A stretch of DNA of 64,000 bases from Sphingobacterium multivorum. GTDB lineage: Bacteria; Bacteroidota; Bacteroidia; Sphingobacteriales; Sphingobacteriaceae. The notes beneath the pieces were generated by a model. The model searched no databases. It was not told where the DNA came from and was given only the letters and a program-made list of their open reading frames with translations. Position 1 is the stretch's first letter; the number at the start of each line of letters is the position of its first letter. The DNA lies in contig NZ_UAUU01000006.1 of the NCBI RefSeq assembly GCF_900457465.1, positions 62,001 through 126,000 on the forward strand. The letters run 5' to 3'. Below, piece after piece: positions 9,014-17,344 of the stretch. The translations under genes and the position numbers were made by a program.

Positions 9014-10018
9014 TCAACCTCGTTCCCTGAAAGCAACCCTCTCCGCTATTTTTTTTATAATAAGCGCCGAAAAATCCTCTTTTACAATTTCTTCTGTCTG
9101 GCATAATGCCCCCGGACTAAATACATTGATTTCCATAATACGATCTCCCACCACATCCAAACCGACAAAATACATTCCGTCTTGAACTAATTTATATCGG
9201 ATCTTATCGACCATAACCAATAACTCCGGTGAAATAATGGCTGCTTGGGTCTTTGCGCCTTGATGCACATTGCTCCGAATCTCGTCCCCTTGTTGTACAC
9301 GATGAACAGCAGCATATTTACCATTGATCGAAATAGGTTCTCCATTTAATAAAAAGAATCTGATATCACCGCGGGAAGCTTCCGGAAGATATTCCTGGCC
9401 AATCACATAACCATCCCGGGCGATAGCCTCTACCGTTTGCTTGAGGTTTTGCTGATTATCTTTATTGATTAAAAACACGTTTTTACCGCCGGAGCCCTTC
9501 AAGGGTTTTAAAATAATAAGTTTATTCTGTTGTTCAAAAAACTCAATGACATCGGTATAATTTCGGGTTACAATTGTTTTCGGTCGAATAGATTCATCAA
9601 ATCCCTCAAGATACAACTTATTACTAGCCCGACTAAGGCTATCTGGATCATTGATAACCCATACACCTTTTTCTTTTAGGAGAGCGGCAAATTGTAGGGC
9701 CGATGCTGCAGCCCAAGGTCGGTTAACCATATCCAGGACTGGGTCAAATCGTAGCCAGACCACATCCATATCTTCCAAAATCATTTTAGTTTTTTCCGTT
9801 GTGCGCAATACCTCCATGAGTTGATTAGCAGAAGTAAGCATCTGATCAGGAAGTACTTTTCGTACATGGGCGGCAATATAGGCTGACTCATAGTAGAAAT
9901 CGGCCAAGCCAATATAATAAATTTCATGCCCCATTTGATGGGCCTTCAACGCCAAAAGGGTCGTCGTGAAACGAGCAGTTTCTTTATGGGTTTGGTTGAT
10001 CACGAATGCTATCTTCAT
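9014..10018 (-). CDS. GshB-like ATP-grasp ligase (glutathione synthase family)
   Basis: A 334-residue ATP-grasp protein that aligns over its length with GshB. Recognisable blocks are VVWLRFDPVLD, the lysine-glycine loop ILKPLKGSGGKNVF, GDIRFFLLNGEPI, FVGLDVVGDRIMEINVFSP and the final acidic helix. The family joins an amine to a carboxylate through an acyl-phosphate. No gshA is in the window, and the gene is third in a cassette (13 bases after the QEGLA gene) with an amidohydrolase and a metallopeptidase. The substrate may therefore be a peptide or modified amino acid rather than gamma-glutamylcysteine. Confidence 0.82.
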   Translation of the reverse strand: MKIAFVINQTHKETARFTTTLLALKAHQMGHEIYYIGLADFYYESAYIAAHVRKVLPDQMLTSANQLMEVLRTTEKTKMILEDMDVVWLRFDPVLDMVNRPWAAASALQFAALLKEKGVWVINDPDSLSRASNKLYLEGFDESIRPKTIVTRNYTDVIEFFEQQNKLIILKPLKGSGGKNVFLINKDNQQNLKQTVEAIARDGYVIGQEYLPEASRGDIRFFLLNGEPISINGKYAAVHRVQQGDEIRSNVHQGAKTQAAIISPELLVMVDKIRYKLVQDGMYFVGLDVVGDRIMEINVFSPGALCQTEEIVKEDFSALIIKKIAERVAFRERG

Positions 10019-10031
10019 ATAAAATATCTGA

Positions 10032-11864
10032 TTACTGAATCATTTGAAATATTCCATTACTTTTTTTGAGGTGTAACAAGGCATCCTTGTATGGATCCAT
10101 TAGATACCTTGGGATTAGGGTCGGGGCTTTCAATACCCCCTTTAACATAAGCTCTTCTACGATTGGTATATAATCTTCGCGGATTTTACCCATCGTCAAT
10201 AGGGATAGATCTCGTCCACTCTTGATATAATTGGTCAATTCGATTAAACCACTCAAGTATAATGCATCTTTGGTAAGCCCACCACTTCGATAGACCCTCA
10301 TTGTCATTTGAAAAGCTGTTTCTGGCAAAAATTGATACTTGTCTACCAAGACGGAAAATGTATCAATAAATGAACCGCCTTGCTGCATCTGATGGACAGC
10401 GATAACTCGGCCTGCCAGAATACGTAGTCTATTATTTGTCAGGCCCCCTACCAAATATTCAGCAAGTACGGCGAGGCCTTCCTGAAGTTTTTCATAACCG
10501 GGAACTCCTAATCGAAAGAGACTGAACGGCTGTTGCTTGCCGTTATAGTACGTAACGATATGTGTACCGACCTCATGTTGAATCAGTGCCTTGACCCTAT
10601 TCCGCGGCAAACTATACTGCTTACTTATATTGAGTACACCTTGATTGACCATCACACCATAAATATCATCCCGTAGCCTCACTGTGGTGCCAAAGCTTGG
10701 ATCTTGGTTTTTCAGATAATCGAATTCTTCCTGGGCAAGCTTGGCAAATTCCTCGGCATAGACAATGTCCTCTTCTTTCGTTCTCGCTTCTCGATCCGTT
10801 GTTGTAATTGTCAAAATTGCTTGTGCCTTTTCTAGTAATTTTTCATTGACAGTACCAAAGACCTGCATGCTGCCCAACAAAAATCCTTCTTTTCCCCGCT
10901 CACTCAGCATGGTCATCATCTGATCAAGCTCCTTGCGTTTATCACGAAACAAATAAGCAATGGAAGGATCAAATAAATCTTCGATATGCAAGTTATAGAG
11001 GTTTCTCTTGATAATATCTGGATCAATGGGCATGGGTCTATATCGAAAAACAGGGGTTTTTCGGTAATTTCCTTTCTTGAATTGCTGCCAGGCATCATAC
11101 GAATTTGTTGGCGTAACCAATAATAAAAAATCAAATCGTTGGCTTTCCCGTGCTAATTTCTGATCAATCTCCCAAGCTAAAGGAAGCATCTTTTTAGGCT
11201 GGCTTATTTTAAATGCCGTAGGTTTAGATAAGGTATGTATGCGAATGAATTCAAAGAATGTTTTCGACAGACTCCTGGATATGGCCTCACGGAAATGACG
11301 CAGATCAATCGGTAAAATTTGCTGATTTATCCCTAAAAGGTATTTCGGTTTTATCTCCAGCCCCATATAAAATATATTGGTGTTCAGGTTATCCAACTGT
11401 ACGCTCGAAGGAGATAAACTTTGCGTTGCATTTGTTTTGGAATCTGTCAGTATTTCCACTTTGGAAATCGATTCTTCTGTGAGCAGTTGCTTGCCTAGAT
11501 ACTGAGCGATAGCCTGTACATTTTTCCGCGCAATATGAATTTGGATATCTTCCTCCTGTGCCGGATCTGCTGCCCAAGCTTCAATAATCAAACAAGCACC
11601 AAACTCTTCGACAAGTTGATTGAGGATTGGAGCGATCCATTCAGAAACATTCATCTGCGGATCTCTTACCCTAAAATAAGCTGGTTCTGATTTAACCAAC
11701 TCTGCCAGCATAGGGTCTTGACTGAAAAACTGTCTGTATAAAAACAGATAAGGAACAACTTGATTAAAGACCAGTTTGTTTTTTGGGGGAATCTGTACGT
11801 GGAAAACCTCCTTATTTTTGATCATTTTTAAAATGCCAGCAAGTTGTTTCGCATTATCTTTCAT
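10032..11864 (-). CDS. DUF1704 / QEGLA-motif metallopeptidase-like protein
   Basis: About 610 residues from ATG 11864. The frame stays open further upstream, but those codons overlap the amidohydrolase gene out of frame, and the ATG at 11864 overlaps its stop by only 11 bases. The signature zinc site is HEVGTH (430-435) with the glutamate in EKLQEGLA (461-465). Bacterial members are named 'flavohemoglobin expression-modulating QEGLA motif' proteins. The family is related to eukaryotic MATCAP tyrosine carboxypeptidases, so cleavage of a C-terminal residue from a peptide or protein is a reasonable expectation. It is the middle gene of a three-gene cassette. Confidence 0.85.
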   Translation of the reverse strand: MKDNAKQLAGILKMIKNKEVFHVQIPPKNKLVFNQVVPYLFLYRQFFSQDPMLAELVKSEPAYFRVRDPQMNVSEWIAPILNQLVEEFGACLIIEAWAADPAQEEDIQIHIARKNVQAIAQYLGKQLLTEESISKVEILTDSKTNATQSLSPSSVQLDNLNTNIFYMGLEIKPKYLLGINQQILPIDLRHFREAISRSLSKTFFEFIRIHTLSKPTAFKISQPKKMLPLAWEIDQKLARESQRFDFLLLVTPTNSYDAWQQFKKGNYRKTPVFRYRPMPIDPDIIKRNLYNLHIEDLFDPSIAYLFRDKRKELDQMMTMLSERGKEGFLLGSMQVFGTVNEKLLEKAQAILTITTTDREARTKEEDIVYAEEFAKLAQEEFDYLKNQDPSFGTTVRLRDDIYGVMVNQGVLNISKQYSLPRNRVKALIQHEVGTHIVTYYNGKQQPFSLFRLGVPGYEKLQEGLAVLAEYLVGGLTNNRLRILAGRVIAVHQMQQGGSFIDTFSVLVDKYQFLPETAFQMTMRVYRSGGLTKDALYLSGLIELTNYIKSGRDLSLLTMGKIREDYIPIVEELMLKGVLKAPTLIPRYLMDPYKDALLHLKKSNGIFQMIQ

Positions 11865-12633
11865 AGGCAAAATAATTTTCCAGTGTTCCAATGCTGTGCA
11901 AGAGAAGTTGCTTATACTCTTGAAGCTTTTGCGGAAATACTTCTCCGGTCCATTCGTCCATGAAGTCTTTCCGAAATTCGATAGAAAAAATACAGCCCTT
12001 ATCGCCAAACTTATCATTCAAATACGCAGAAAGGAATCCGCCTTTAAATTTCACATTCTCGCGTACGTCGTAAACTTGTCCATCTTTTCCAGTCTGTAGT
12101 ACTTCCAATACCTGATCAGTCAGCATTCGCCATTTTTCGTGATTATGTTGTGTCCCAATGTTGATTTGAGGATCGGCTGCATTATTCACACTAGTTTGAG
12201 GTCCCCCGCGACGCATATTATAACTATGAATATCATACACGATAAAATAGCCATAACGATCAATCGTACGCTGAATCGCTTGGCTTATTTCCTCATACAT
12301 GCTATCATAGGCAGCATACAGCTGATCTTTTAGTTCATTGGGTAGATCTGTTCGCCATACCTGTATCCCCCAAGATTGCTCAGGCAAAAGATAAATAGCA
12401 TCTTCTCGTTTTCGATTAAGATCCAATTGAAACCTGGAAGTTCCAGATACAAATCGATTACAAGGTAATTCCGCCAAAATAGCTGTATAAGGATCCTCTT
12501 CGCGTAATCGTTCCTCTTCTGCAATATTCATGTAGGGCATCAAATGCGCATCGACCTGATGGCCATCATGAATGGCAAAAGCCCAAAATGGGCTATCGTC
12601 ATTTTCAAATTGATAGCGATATGTTAAAGACAT
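11854..12633 (-). CDS. N-formylglutamate amidohydrolase (HutG)-like hydrolase
   Basis: About 259 residues from ATG 12633. An A-rich AAAAAAAAGG lies just upstream, and the more upstream codons in this frame look non-coding. HutG-like blocks are FAIHDGHQVD, RFQLDLNRKRED, FIVYDIHSYN and IFSIEFRKDFMDEW, which supply the His/Asp/Glu metal set of the family. No hut genes are near. Its partners are the DUF1704 peptidase and the GshB-like ligase, so it more likely processes a peptide or N-blocked amino acid than histidine breakdown products. It is the first gene of the cassette. Confidence 0.82.
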   Translation of the reverse strand: MSLTYRYQFENDDSPFWAFAIHDGHQVDAHLMPYMNIAEEERLREEDPYTAILAELPCNRFVSGTSRFQLDLNRKREDAIYLLPEQSWGIQVWRTDLPNELKDQLYAAYDSMYEEISQAIQRTIDRYGYFIVYDIHSYNMRRGGPQTSVNNAADPQINIGTQHNHEKWRMLTDQVLEVLQTGKDGQVYDVRENVKFKGGFLSAYLNDKFGDKGCIFSIEFRKDFMDEWTGEVFPQKLQEYKQLLLHSIGTLENYFAYER

Positions 12634-12850
12634 GTACCTTTTTTTTAAACAGTTTGCGTCAAATAGACAGCATGGATTGCTGCCCCTTTTGCTTAGATAA
12701 ACGCTTATGAGCAATAAAAGGTTTGAAAATTAAATGGATTGTCCTGCAGAATTAGAGGCTCCCCTTCTTATCCGAAAAGCAGCTGTTAAAAATCGTTAAA
12801 CAGCCAACGGATCCATTACATTGGCATCTTTCTTGAATATTGTTCAATAG

Positions 12851-12922
12851 TTTCATAAATTTAGGTTAATAATTTAGTTAGTTTATAAAAAACCTGTTAG
12901 TCCCCGCTAACAGGTTTTTTAT
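12851..12922 (+). ncRNA. small-RNA-like element, copy A
   Basis: First of three copies. A constant 5' box (core ATAAATTTAGGTTAATAATT, 12855-12874) is followed by a perfect 10-bp stem AACCTGTTAG/CTAACAGGTT (12891-12916) with loop TCCCCG and a T run. TTG at 12833-12835 lies 20 bases before TAAATTTA, matching a Bacteroidota promoter layout. Transcription would therefore start inside or just after the constant box and give an RNA of about 55 bases. No open reading frame fits. Confidence 0.6.
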
Positions 12923-13060
12923 TTCCCCTAAAAAGAAAACAAAATAAATAGTAGTACACTTTATTGAAATTCAACAGTAAATAGTCAAAAAATGTTAAAA
13001 ATTAAAAAAATACACAATCAGCTGAAACATTTTTTGAACTTACTACGTTATATAGGTACT

Positions 13061-13126
13061 TTTCATAAATTTAGGTTAATAATTGGTTAGGAAGACTCCT
13101 GTTGCTCCCCGCTTCAGGAGTTTTTG
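13061..13126 (+). ncRNA. small-RNA-like element, copy B
   Basis: Second copy. The same 5' box (13061-13084) is followed by GGTTAG, then a different stem ACTCCTG/CAGGAGT (13094-13121) with an inner GC/GC pair around the invariant loop TCCCC and a T5 tail. The stem sequence differs from copies A and C but its pairing is kept. The nearest upstream TTG is 29 bases from TAAATTTA, so promoter support is weaker here. Confidence 0.6.
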
Positions 13127-13347
13127 TTTATCAACACGTTAAGACAAATACAAAACAAAAAAAAATCATTCAGAGCATCAGTTTTTGAAAACTGTACAAC
13201 GAGTTTTTTTTAGTCTACGCTGTTTTGATCTCTCAACTAAACTTCAAAAAAATCGAATTTCAGGCAGAAATTTTAATAACAAAAAAATGACAATATGTTC
13301 ATGCTAAGAAAATAAGTTTTGGCATAGGTATTGCACTGTTTAAAGCA

Positions 13348-13416
13348 TTCATAAATTTAGGTTAATAATTGGTTAGTTAAAACACTTGAAGTTCCCCGCT
13401 TCAAGTGTTTTTTTTA
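13348..13416 (+). ncRNA. small-RNA-like element, copy C
   Basis: Third copy. The 5' box (13348-13371) and GGTTAG are followed by a perfect 10-bp stem ACACTTGAAG/CTTCAAGTGT (13382-13408) with loop TTCCCCG and a T8 run. TTG at 13331-13333 lies 18 bases before TAAATTTA. The spaces between the three copies are AT-rich and hold no recognisable gene. Confidence 0.6.
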
Positions 13417-13458
13417 TAGTGTTGCGGCAAAAGCAAATTAGAATTTAGCCTCTTACGG

Positions 13459-14706
13459 TTAATTTCCGGCTTCTACCAACTGTTTTAATGCAATTTCGTA
13501 TGCTCTCGATGAAATATGAGTCTTTTTAGAAGAAACCGACCTAATTTTCTTTAGTGCTTCAAAAATTACGCTGGAAACATCCGAAAAAATTGCATCATCA
13601 CTGATTTCGATATTCCGTTGCATTAAATAAGCAAATACTCTCGCCATACCACAATTGGCAATAAAGTCTGGTATAACCGCAACATGCTGATCTGCGAATT
13701 CCATCACAGGACCATAAAATATCTCCTGATCTGCAAATGGTACATTGGCACCTGACGCGATCACCTCAAGCCCATGATTTATCAGCTGTTGGATCTGATC
13801 TTTTGACACTAAACGGGAGGCCGCAGCAGGCACAAAAATATCCGTTTCCAGACTCCATATTTCTTTCTGTATCTGATCGAAAGAAATCAAATCCGGAGAA
13901 CAAAGCTCATTGCCTTTGCGTTCTAAAAGCAAACGGGTAATATCTTCCTCTCCAAATCCTTCCGGATTGATAAGTCCTCCGACGCGATCAATTATACCAA
14001 CTATTTTTACACCAAGTTTAGACAGATAAAATGCCGCTGCGGCAGCAACATTACCCCAACCTTGAATTACCGCTCGCTTCCCAAAGCAATTTTCACCAAA
14101 AAGTTGATAATAATGACGAATTGACTCTGACACCCCATAACCCGTGATCATATCTGCCACTTTGTACTTACGCTTCAGATCCGGACTGTAGGAACTATCC
14201 TCCAATACTTTGGAGACCCCATAACGCAATTGCCCAATTTGATGAATACGGTTGCTTTCATTCACCTTAAAGTGACCATTCAAAATCCCTTCTTGAGGGT
14301 GCCATAGTCCATATTCTTCCGTTAACGGAATGACATCATGAATTTCATCGATATTCAGATCTCCACCGGTTCCATAGTAGTTTTTCAATAGCGGTGTGAC
14401 AACTTTAAACCAACGTTCCAACACTTCATTTTTCCTTGGGTCGTGTGGATCGAAATCAATTCCAGATTTTGCGCCCCCTATTGCAGGTCCAGATACCGTA
14501 AATTTGACCTCCATTGTTTTTGCCAAAGATTCTACCTCATGCCTGTCCAATCCAGCCCGCATTCGGGTACCTCCGCCGGCGGCACCTCCACGTAAGGAAT
14601 TAATAACAATCCATCCCCTGGCATCAGTTTCACTATCTTTCCATTCGAAAACAATTTCAGGGCTTTTATGCTCAAAAGCGCCCAATAATTCCTTCATCCC
14701 TTCCAT
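13459..14706 (-). CDS. Glu/Leu/Phe/Val-type amino acid dehydrogenase
   Basis: About 415 residues from ATG 14706. The frame is open to 14814, but that would overlap hppD by about 100 bases, whereas 14706 leaves a 4-base gap. It is an NAD(P)-dependent oxidative deaminase with the dimerisation and catalytic domain signature GGAAGGGTRM, the lysine region FTVSGPAIGGAKSGIDFDP, and a Rossmann domain VIQGWGNVAAAAAFYL. It is co-directional with and abuts hppD and hmgA. A role in deaminating tyrosine or phenylalanine to the arylpyruvate used by HPPD is therefore an attractive inference. General leucine or glutamate dehydrogenase activity is the alternative. Confidence 0.82.
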   Translation of the reverse strand: MEGMKELLGAFEHKSPEIVFEWKDSETDARGWIVINSLRGGAAGGGTRMRAGLDRHEVESLAKTMEVKFTVSGPAIGGAKSGIDFDPHDPRKNEVLERWFKVVTPLLKNYYGTGGDLNIDEIHDVIPLTEEYGLWHPQEGILNGHFKVNESNRIHQIGQLRYGVSKVLEDSSYSPDLKRKYKVADMITGYGVSESIRHYYQLFGENCFGKRAVIQGWGNVAAAAAFYLSKLGVKIVGIIDRVGGLINPEGFGEEDITRLLLERKGNELCSPDLISFDQIQKEIWSLETDIFVPAAASRLVSKDQIQQLINHGLEVIASGANVPFADQEIFYGPVMEFADQHVAVIPDFIANCGMARVFAYLMQRNIEISDDAIFSDVSSVIFEALKKIRSVSSKKTHISSRAYEIALKQLVEAGN

Positions 14707-14710
14707 ACTG

Positions 14711-15838
14711 CTATAAGTTTCCTCGGCGTTCTTGTTCACGTTCAATTGCTTCAAAAAGAGCCTTAAAATTTCCTGCGCCAAAACTTTGTGCCCCCTTACG
14801 TTGGATGATTTCATAAAATAAAGTTGGTCTATCCTCTACCGGTTTTGTAAAAATTTGTAGCAAATAACCTTCTTCATCACGATCAACTAGAATGCCCAGT
14901 TCTTGGATGATCCGTATCTCTTCATCAATTTTTCCAACTCGCTCGGGCAACATATCGTAGTATGCTTCGGGAGGAGCACCCAAAAATTCTACTCCCCTTG
15001 CTTTAAGTTCCCGCACGGTTGCCACAATATCTTTGGTTGCCAGAGCCGCATGTTGTACACCTTCACCCTCATAAAACTCAAGGTATTCTTCTATCTGCGA
15101 TTTTTTCTTTCCTTCGGCAGGCTCATTGATCGGAAACTTCACAAAGCCATTTCCGTTGCTCATCACTTTACTCATCAAAGCAGAATATTCTGTATTAATC
15201 TGCTTGTCATCAAAAGATAAAATATTGACAAAGCCCATTACATCCTGATACCATTTTACGGTATCATTCATCTTATTCCATCCGACATTACCTACGCAAT
15301 GATCAACATAAAGCAGTCCGGTTTCCGTTGGATTGTAATCGCTTTCCCATTTTTCATATCCTGGCATAAATGGACCAGAATAATTGCGGCGTTCAACAAA
15401 CATGTGAACTGTTTCGCCATAGGTATAAATGCCTGCTGTCCAAACTTCTCCATTTTCATCCTTCAGAAGTTGTGGTTCCTGATAGACTTTCGCTCCTCTA
15501 TTTGTTGTTTCTTCAAATGATTTTCGTGCATCATCGACCCAAAGAGCCAATATTTTGACACCATCACCATGTTTTTTAACATGCGCTGTTATAGGATGGT
15601 CAGATTTCAATGCCGTGGTAAGCACTAAACGTATTTTATTTTGTTTTAACACGCAGGATACACGGTCTCGAACACCTGTCTCCGGTCCGGCATACGCATC
15701 CGACTGGAATCCAAAAGCTGTTTTGTAATAATGTGCGGCCTGTTTGGCATTGCCAACATAAAATTCAATATAATCTGTGCCATTAATCGGTAGAAAATCT
15801 TGCGCTTGGGCAATTTTTTCTGCAAATGTATTTGCCAT
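14711..15838 (-). CDS. hppD: 4-hydroxyphenylpyruvate dioxygenase
   Basis: A 375-residue non-heme Fe(II) enzyme that makes homogentisate from 4-hydroxyphenylpyruvate. It has two vicinal-oxygen-chelate domains. Iron ligands are expected at the His of YVDHCVGNV, the His of VQHAALATKDI and the Glu near the C-terminus (LLQIFTKPV ... FYEIIQRKG). Length and the FGAGNFKALFEAIE tail are typical. It sits 31 bases downstream of hmgA and 4 bases upstream of the dehydrogenase, forming a probable minus-strand operon for tyrosine breakdown. Confidence 0.95.
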   Translation of the reverse strand: MANTFAEKIAQAQDFLPINGTDYIEFYVGNAKQAAHYYKTAFGFQSDAYAGPETGVRDRVSCVLKQNKIRLVLTTALKSDHPITAHVKKHGDGVKILALWVDDARKSFEETTNRGAKVYQEPQLLKDENGEVWTAGIYTYGETVHMFVERRNYSGPFMPGYEKWESDYNPTETGLLYVDHCVGNVGWNKMNDTVKWYQDVMGFVNILSFDDKQINTEYSALMSKVMSNGNGFVKFPINEPAEGKKKSQIEEYLEFYEGEGVQHAALATKDIVATVRELKARGVEFLGAPPEAYYDMLPERVGKIDEEIRIIQELGILVDRDEEGYLLQIFTKPVEDRPTLFYEIIQRKGAQSFGAGNFKALFEAIEREQERRGNL

Positions 15839-15869
15839 AATTTATATAAAGGTTATTCGTTTATTTTTC

Positions 15870-17027
15870 CTAACTCATCCAAGATTTATAATAATCTGGA
15901 TCTTCTATATCGAGTGCTTCTTGGGTCAACATCAGTGGTCGAAAAGGATCGATCATCACGGCCAACTCTTCGGTTTTCACTTGCCCAATGCTTTTTTCCA
16001 CCGTCCCTGGATGAGGTCCATGTGGTATACCACCTGGATGTAACGTTATCTGTCCCCTTTCCACAGATTTTCGACTCATAAAATCGCCATCCACATAATA
16101 TAGGACTTCATCTGAATCTACATTACTATGGTTATATGGTGCCGGAATCGAATGCGGATGGTAATCATACATACGCGGGCAAAAACTGCATAATACAAAA
16201 TTGTCTGTTTCAAAGGTCTGGTGAACGGGTGGTGGTTGATGCAATTTGCCTGTTATCGGCATGAAATCATGAATCGAAAATGCCCATGGAAAATGATAGC
16301 CATCCCAACCAACAAAATCAAATGGATGGCTCCCATAAACATACGGATAAATAATACCCTGCTTCTTGATCTTCACTTCAAAGTCACCCAGTTCATCAAA
16401 AGTTTCCAAATTTTGAGGTACCCGAATGTCCCGCTCAAAAAAGGGCGCATGTTCCATCAATTGACCAAATTCATTGCGATAACGTTTGGGCGTACGTACA
16501 GGAGAAAATGATTCAACAATAAACAGTCGATTATCTTCCTGTTCAAATTCCATTTGATAAATCGTTCCTCGGGGGATTACCAAATAATCTCCATACTTGA
16601 AGGAGATACTCCCATATCCAGTCCTGAGTTTTCCCATCCCCTGATGGATGAAGACAATCTCATCTGCCTGGCTATTTTTATAAAAATAGTCATCCATCGA
16701 CCGACGGGGAGCTGCGAAGGATATATGTAAGTCCTGATTAACCAACACAGGGGTCCTGCTTTCGAGGTAGTCATCTTTTGCCTGTACCTGAAATCCCTTT
16801 AGACTGGTATGTTTAAGATGTTTGTCGCGGGCAATCCGGGGAGACACATCATAAGGCTCTCTGATTTGTTTAACGAGTGTGGGAGGATGACAATGGTACA
16901 CTAAGGAATAAAGACTGGAAAAACCATGTGTGGATACTAATTCCTCAGCATAAAGCGTGTTATCGGGCTTTCTAAAAACAGTATGTCGCTGCATTGGAAT
17001 TTGCCCTTGTTTAACATAAAATGGCAT
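15870..17027 (-). CDS. hmgA: homogentisate 1,2-dioxygenase
   Basis: A 385-residue cupin-fold ring-cleaving dioxygenase converting homogentisate to maleylacetoacetate. Family blocks include VYHCHPPTLVKQI, the N-terminal cupin QADEIVFIHQGMGKL, and the iron-site region PAPYNHSNVDSDEVLYYVDGDF with HPGGIPHGPHPG. It is the first gene of the hmgA-hppD-dehydrogenase set and is divergent from the fah gene across a 317-base spacer, which probably holds both promoters. Confidence 0.93.
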   Translation of the reverse strand: MPFYVKQGQIPMQRHTVFRKPDNTLYAEELVSTHGFSSLYSLVYHCHPPTLVKQIREPYDVSPRIARDKHLKHTSLKGFQVQAKDDYLESRTPVLVNQDLHISFAAPRRSMDDYFYKNSQADEIVFIHQGMGKLRTGYGSISFKYGDYLVIPRGTIYQMEFEQEDNRLFIVESFSPVRTPKRYRNEFGQLMEHAPFFERDIRVPQNLETFDELGDFEVKIKKQGIIYPYVYGSHPFDFVGWDGYHFPWAFSIHDFMPITGKLHQPPPVHQTFETDNFVLCSFCPRMYDYHPHSIPAPYNHSNVDSDEVLYYVDGDFMSRKSVERGQITLHPGGIPHGPHPGTVEKSIGQVKTEELAVMIDPFRPLMLTQEALDIEDPDYYKSWMS

Positions 17028-17290
17028 AATTCTACGATTTAAACGGTTATAAAATTAAATGAATATCCAAATTGCCAATAGAATGATCGGCAAGTAGTAA
17101 AAGGGAAGATTAGTATTGTGCAAAAACGATATCAGCTATGATTGCTTTATTAAAAGCAACATAGGGCATGGAGGACGCAAAGCGATGTACACCACGATTG
17201 ATCATTTTTTATAGTTTATAATGCTTTAATAAAGGTAAGAATATTTTTCTATTTTCAAGAGAAGAAATATTTTTTTCAAATCTTATACAA

Positions 17291-17298
17291 TATATTTG
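17291..17298 (+). promoter_or_regulatory. -7 box of the fah operon
   Basis: TATATTTG is an exact match to the Bacteroidota TAnnTTTG element, 46 bases before the fah start codon. No clear TTG is seen at the -33 position. It lies in the 317-base divergent spacer (17028-17344), in which no other feature is evident. Confidence 0.5.
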
Positions 17299-17344
17299 TG
17301 TCGAATGCTAACAACATTGAATAACCAAATAGAACACTTCATAT

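Noticed and set aside
11865..12017. N-terminal extension of about 51 codons to the QEGLA protein
   Set aside because: These codons overlap the end of the amidohydrolase gene in another frame and read as shadow sequence. ATG 11864, overlapping the upstream stop by 11 bases, is the natural start.
12851..13416. Reading the three repeated elements as integron attC sites or CRISPR repeats
   Set aside because: There is no integrase or cas gene. The ends lack the attC core, spacing is uneven (about 210 and 287 bases), and each element ends in a terminator-like T run.
14396..14716. 106-codon plus-strand reading frame
   Set aside because: Antisense to the amino acid dehydrogenase N-terminal region; low-complexity Pro/Ser composition typical of a shadow frame.
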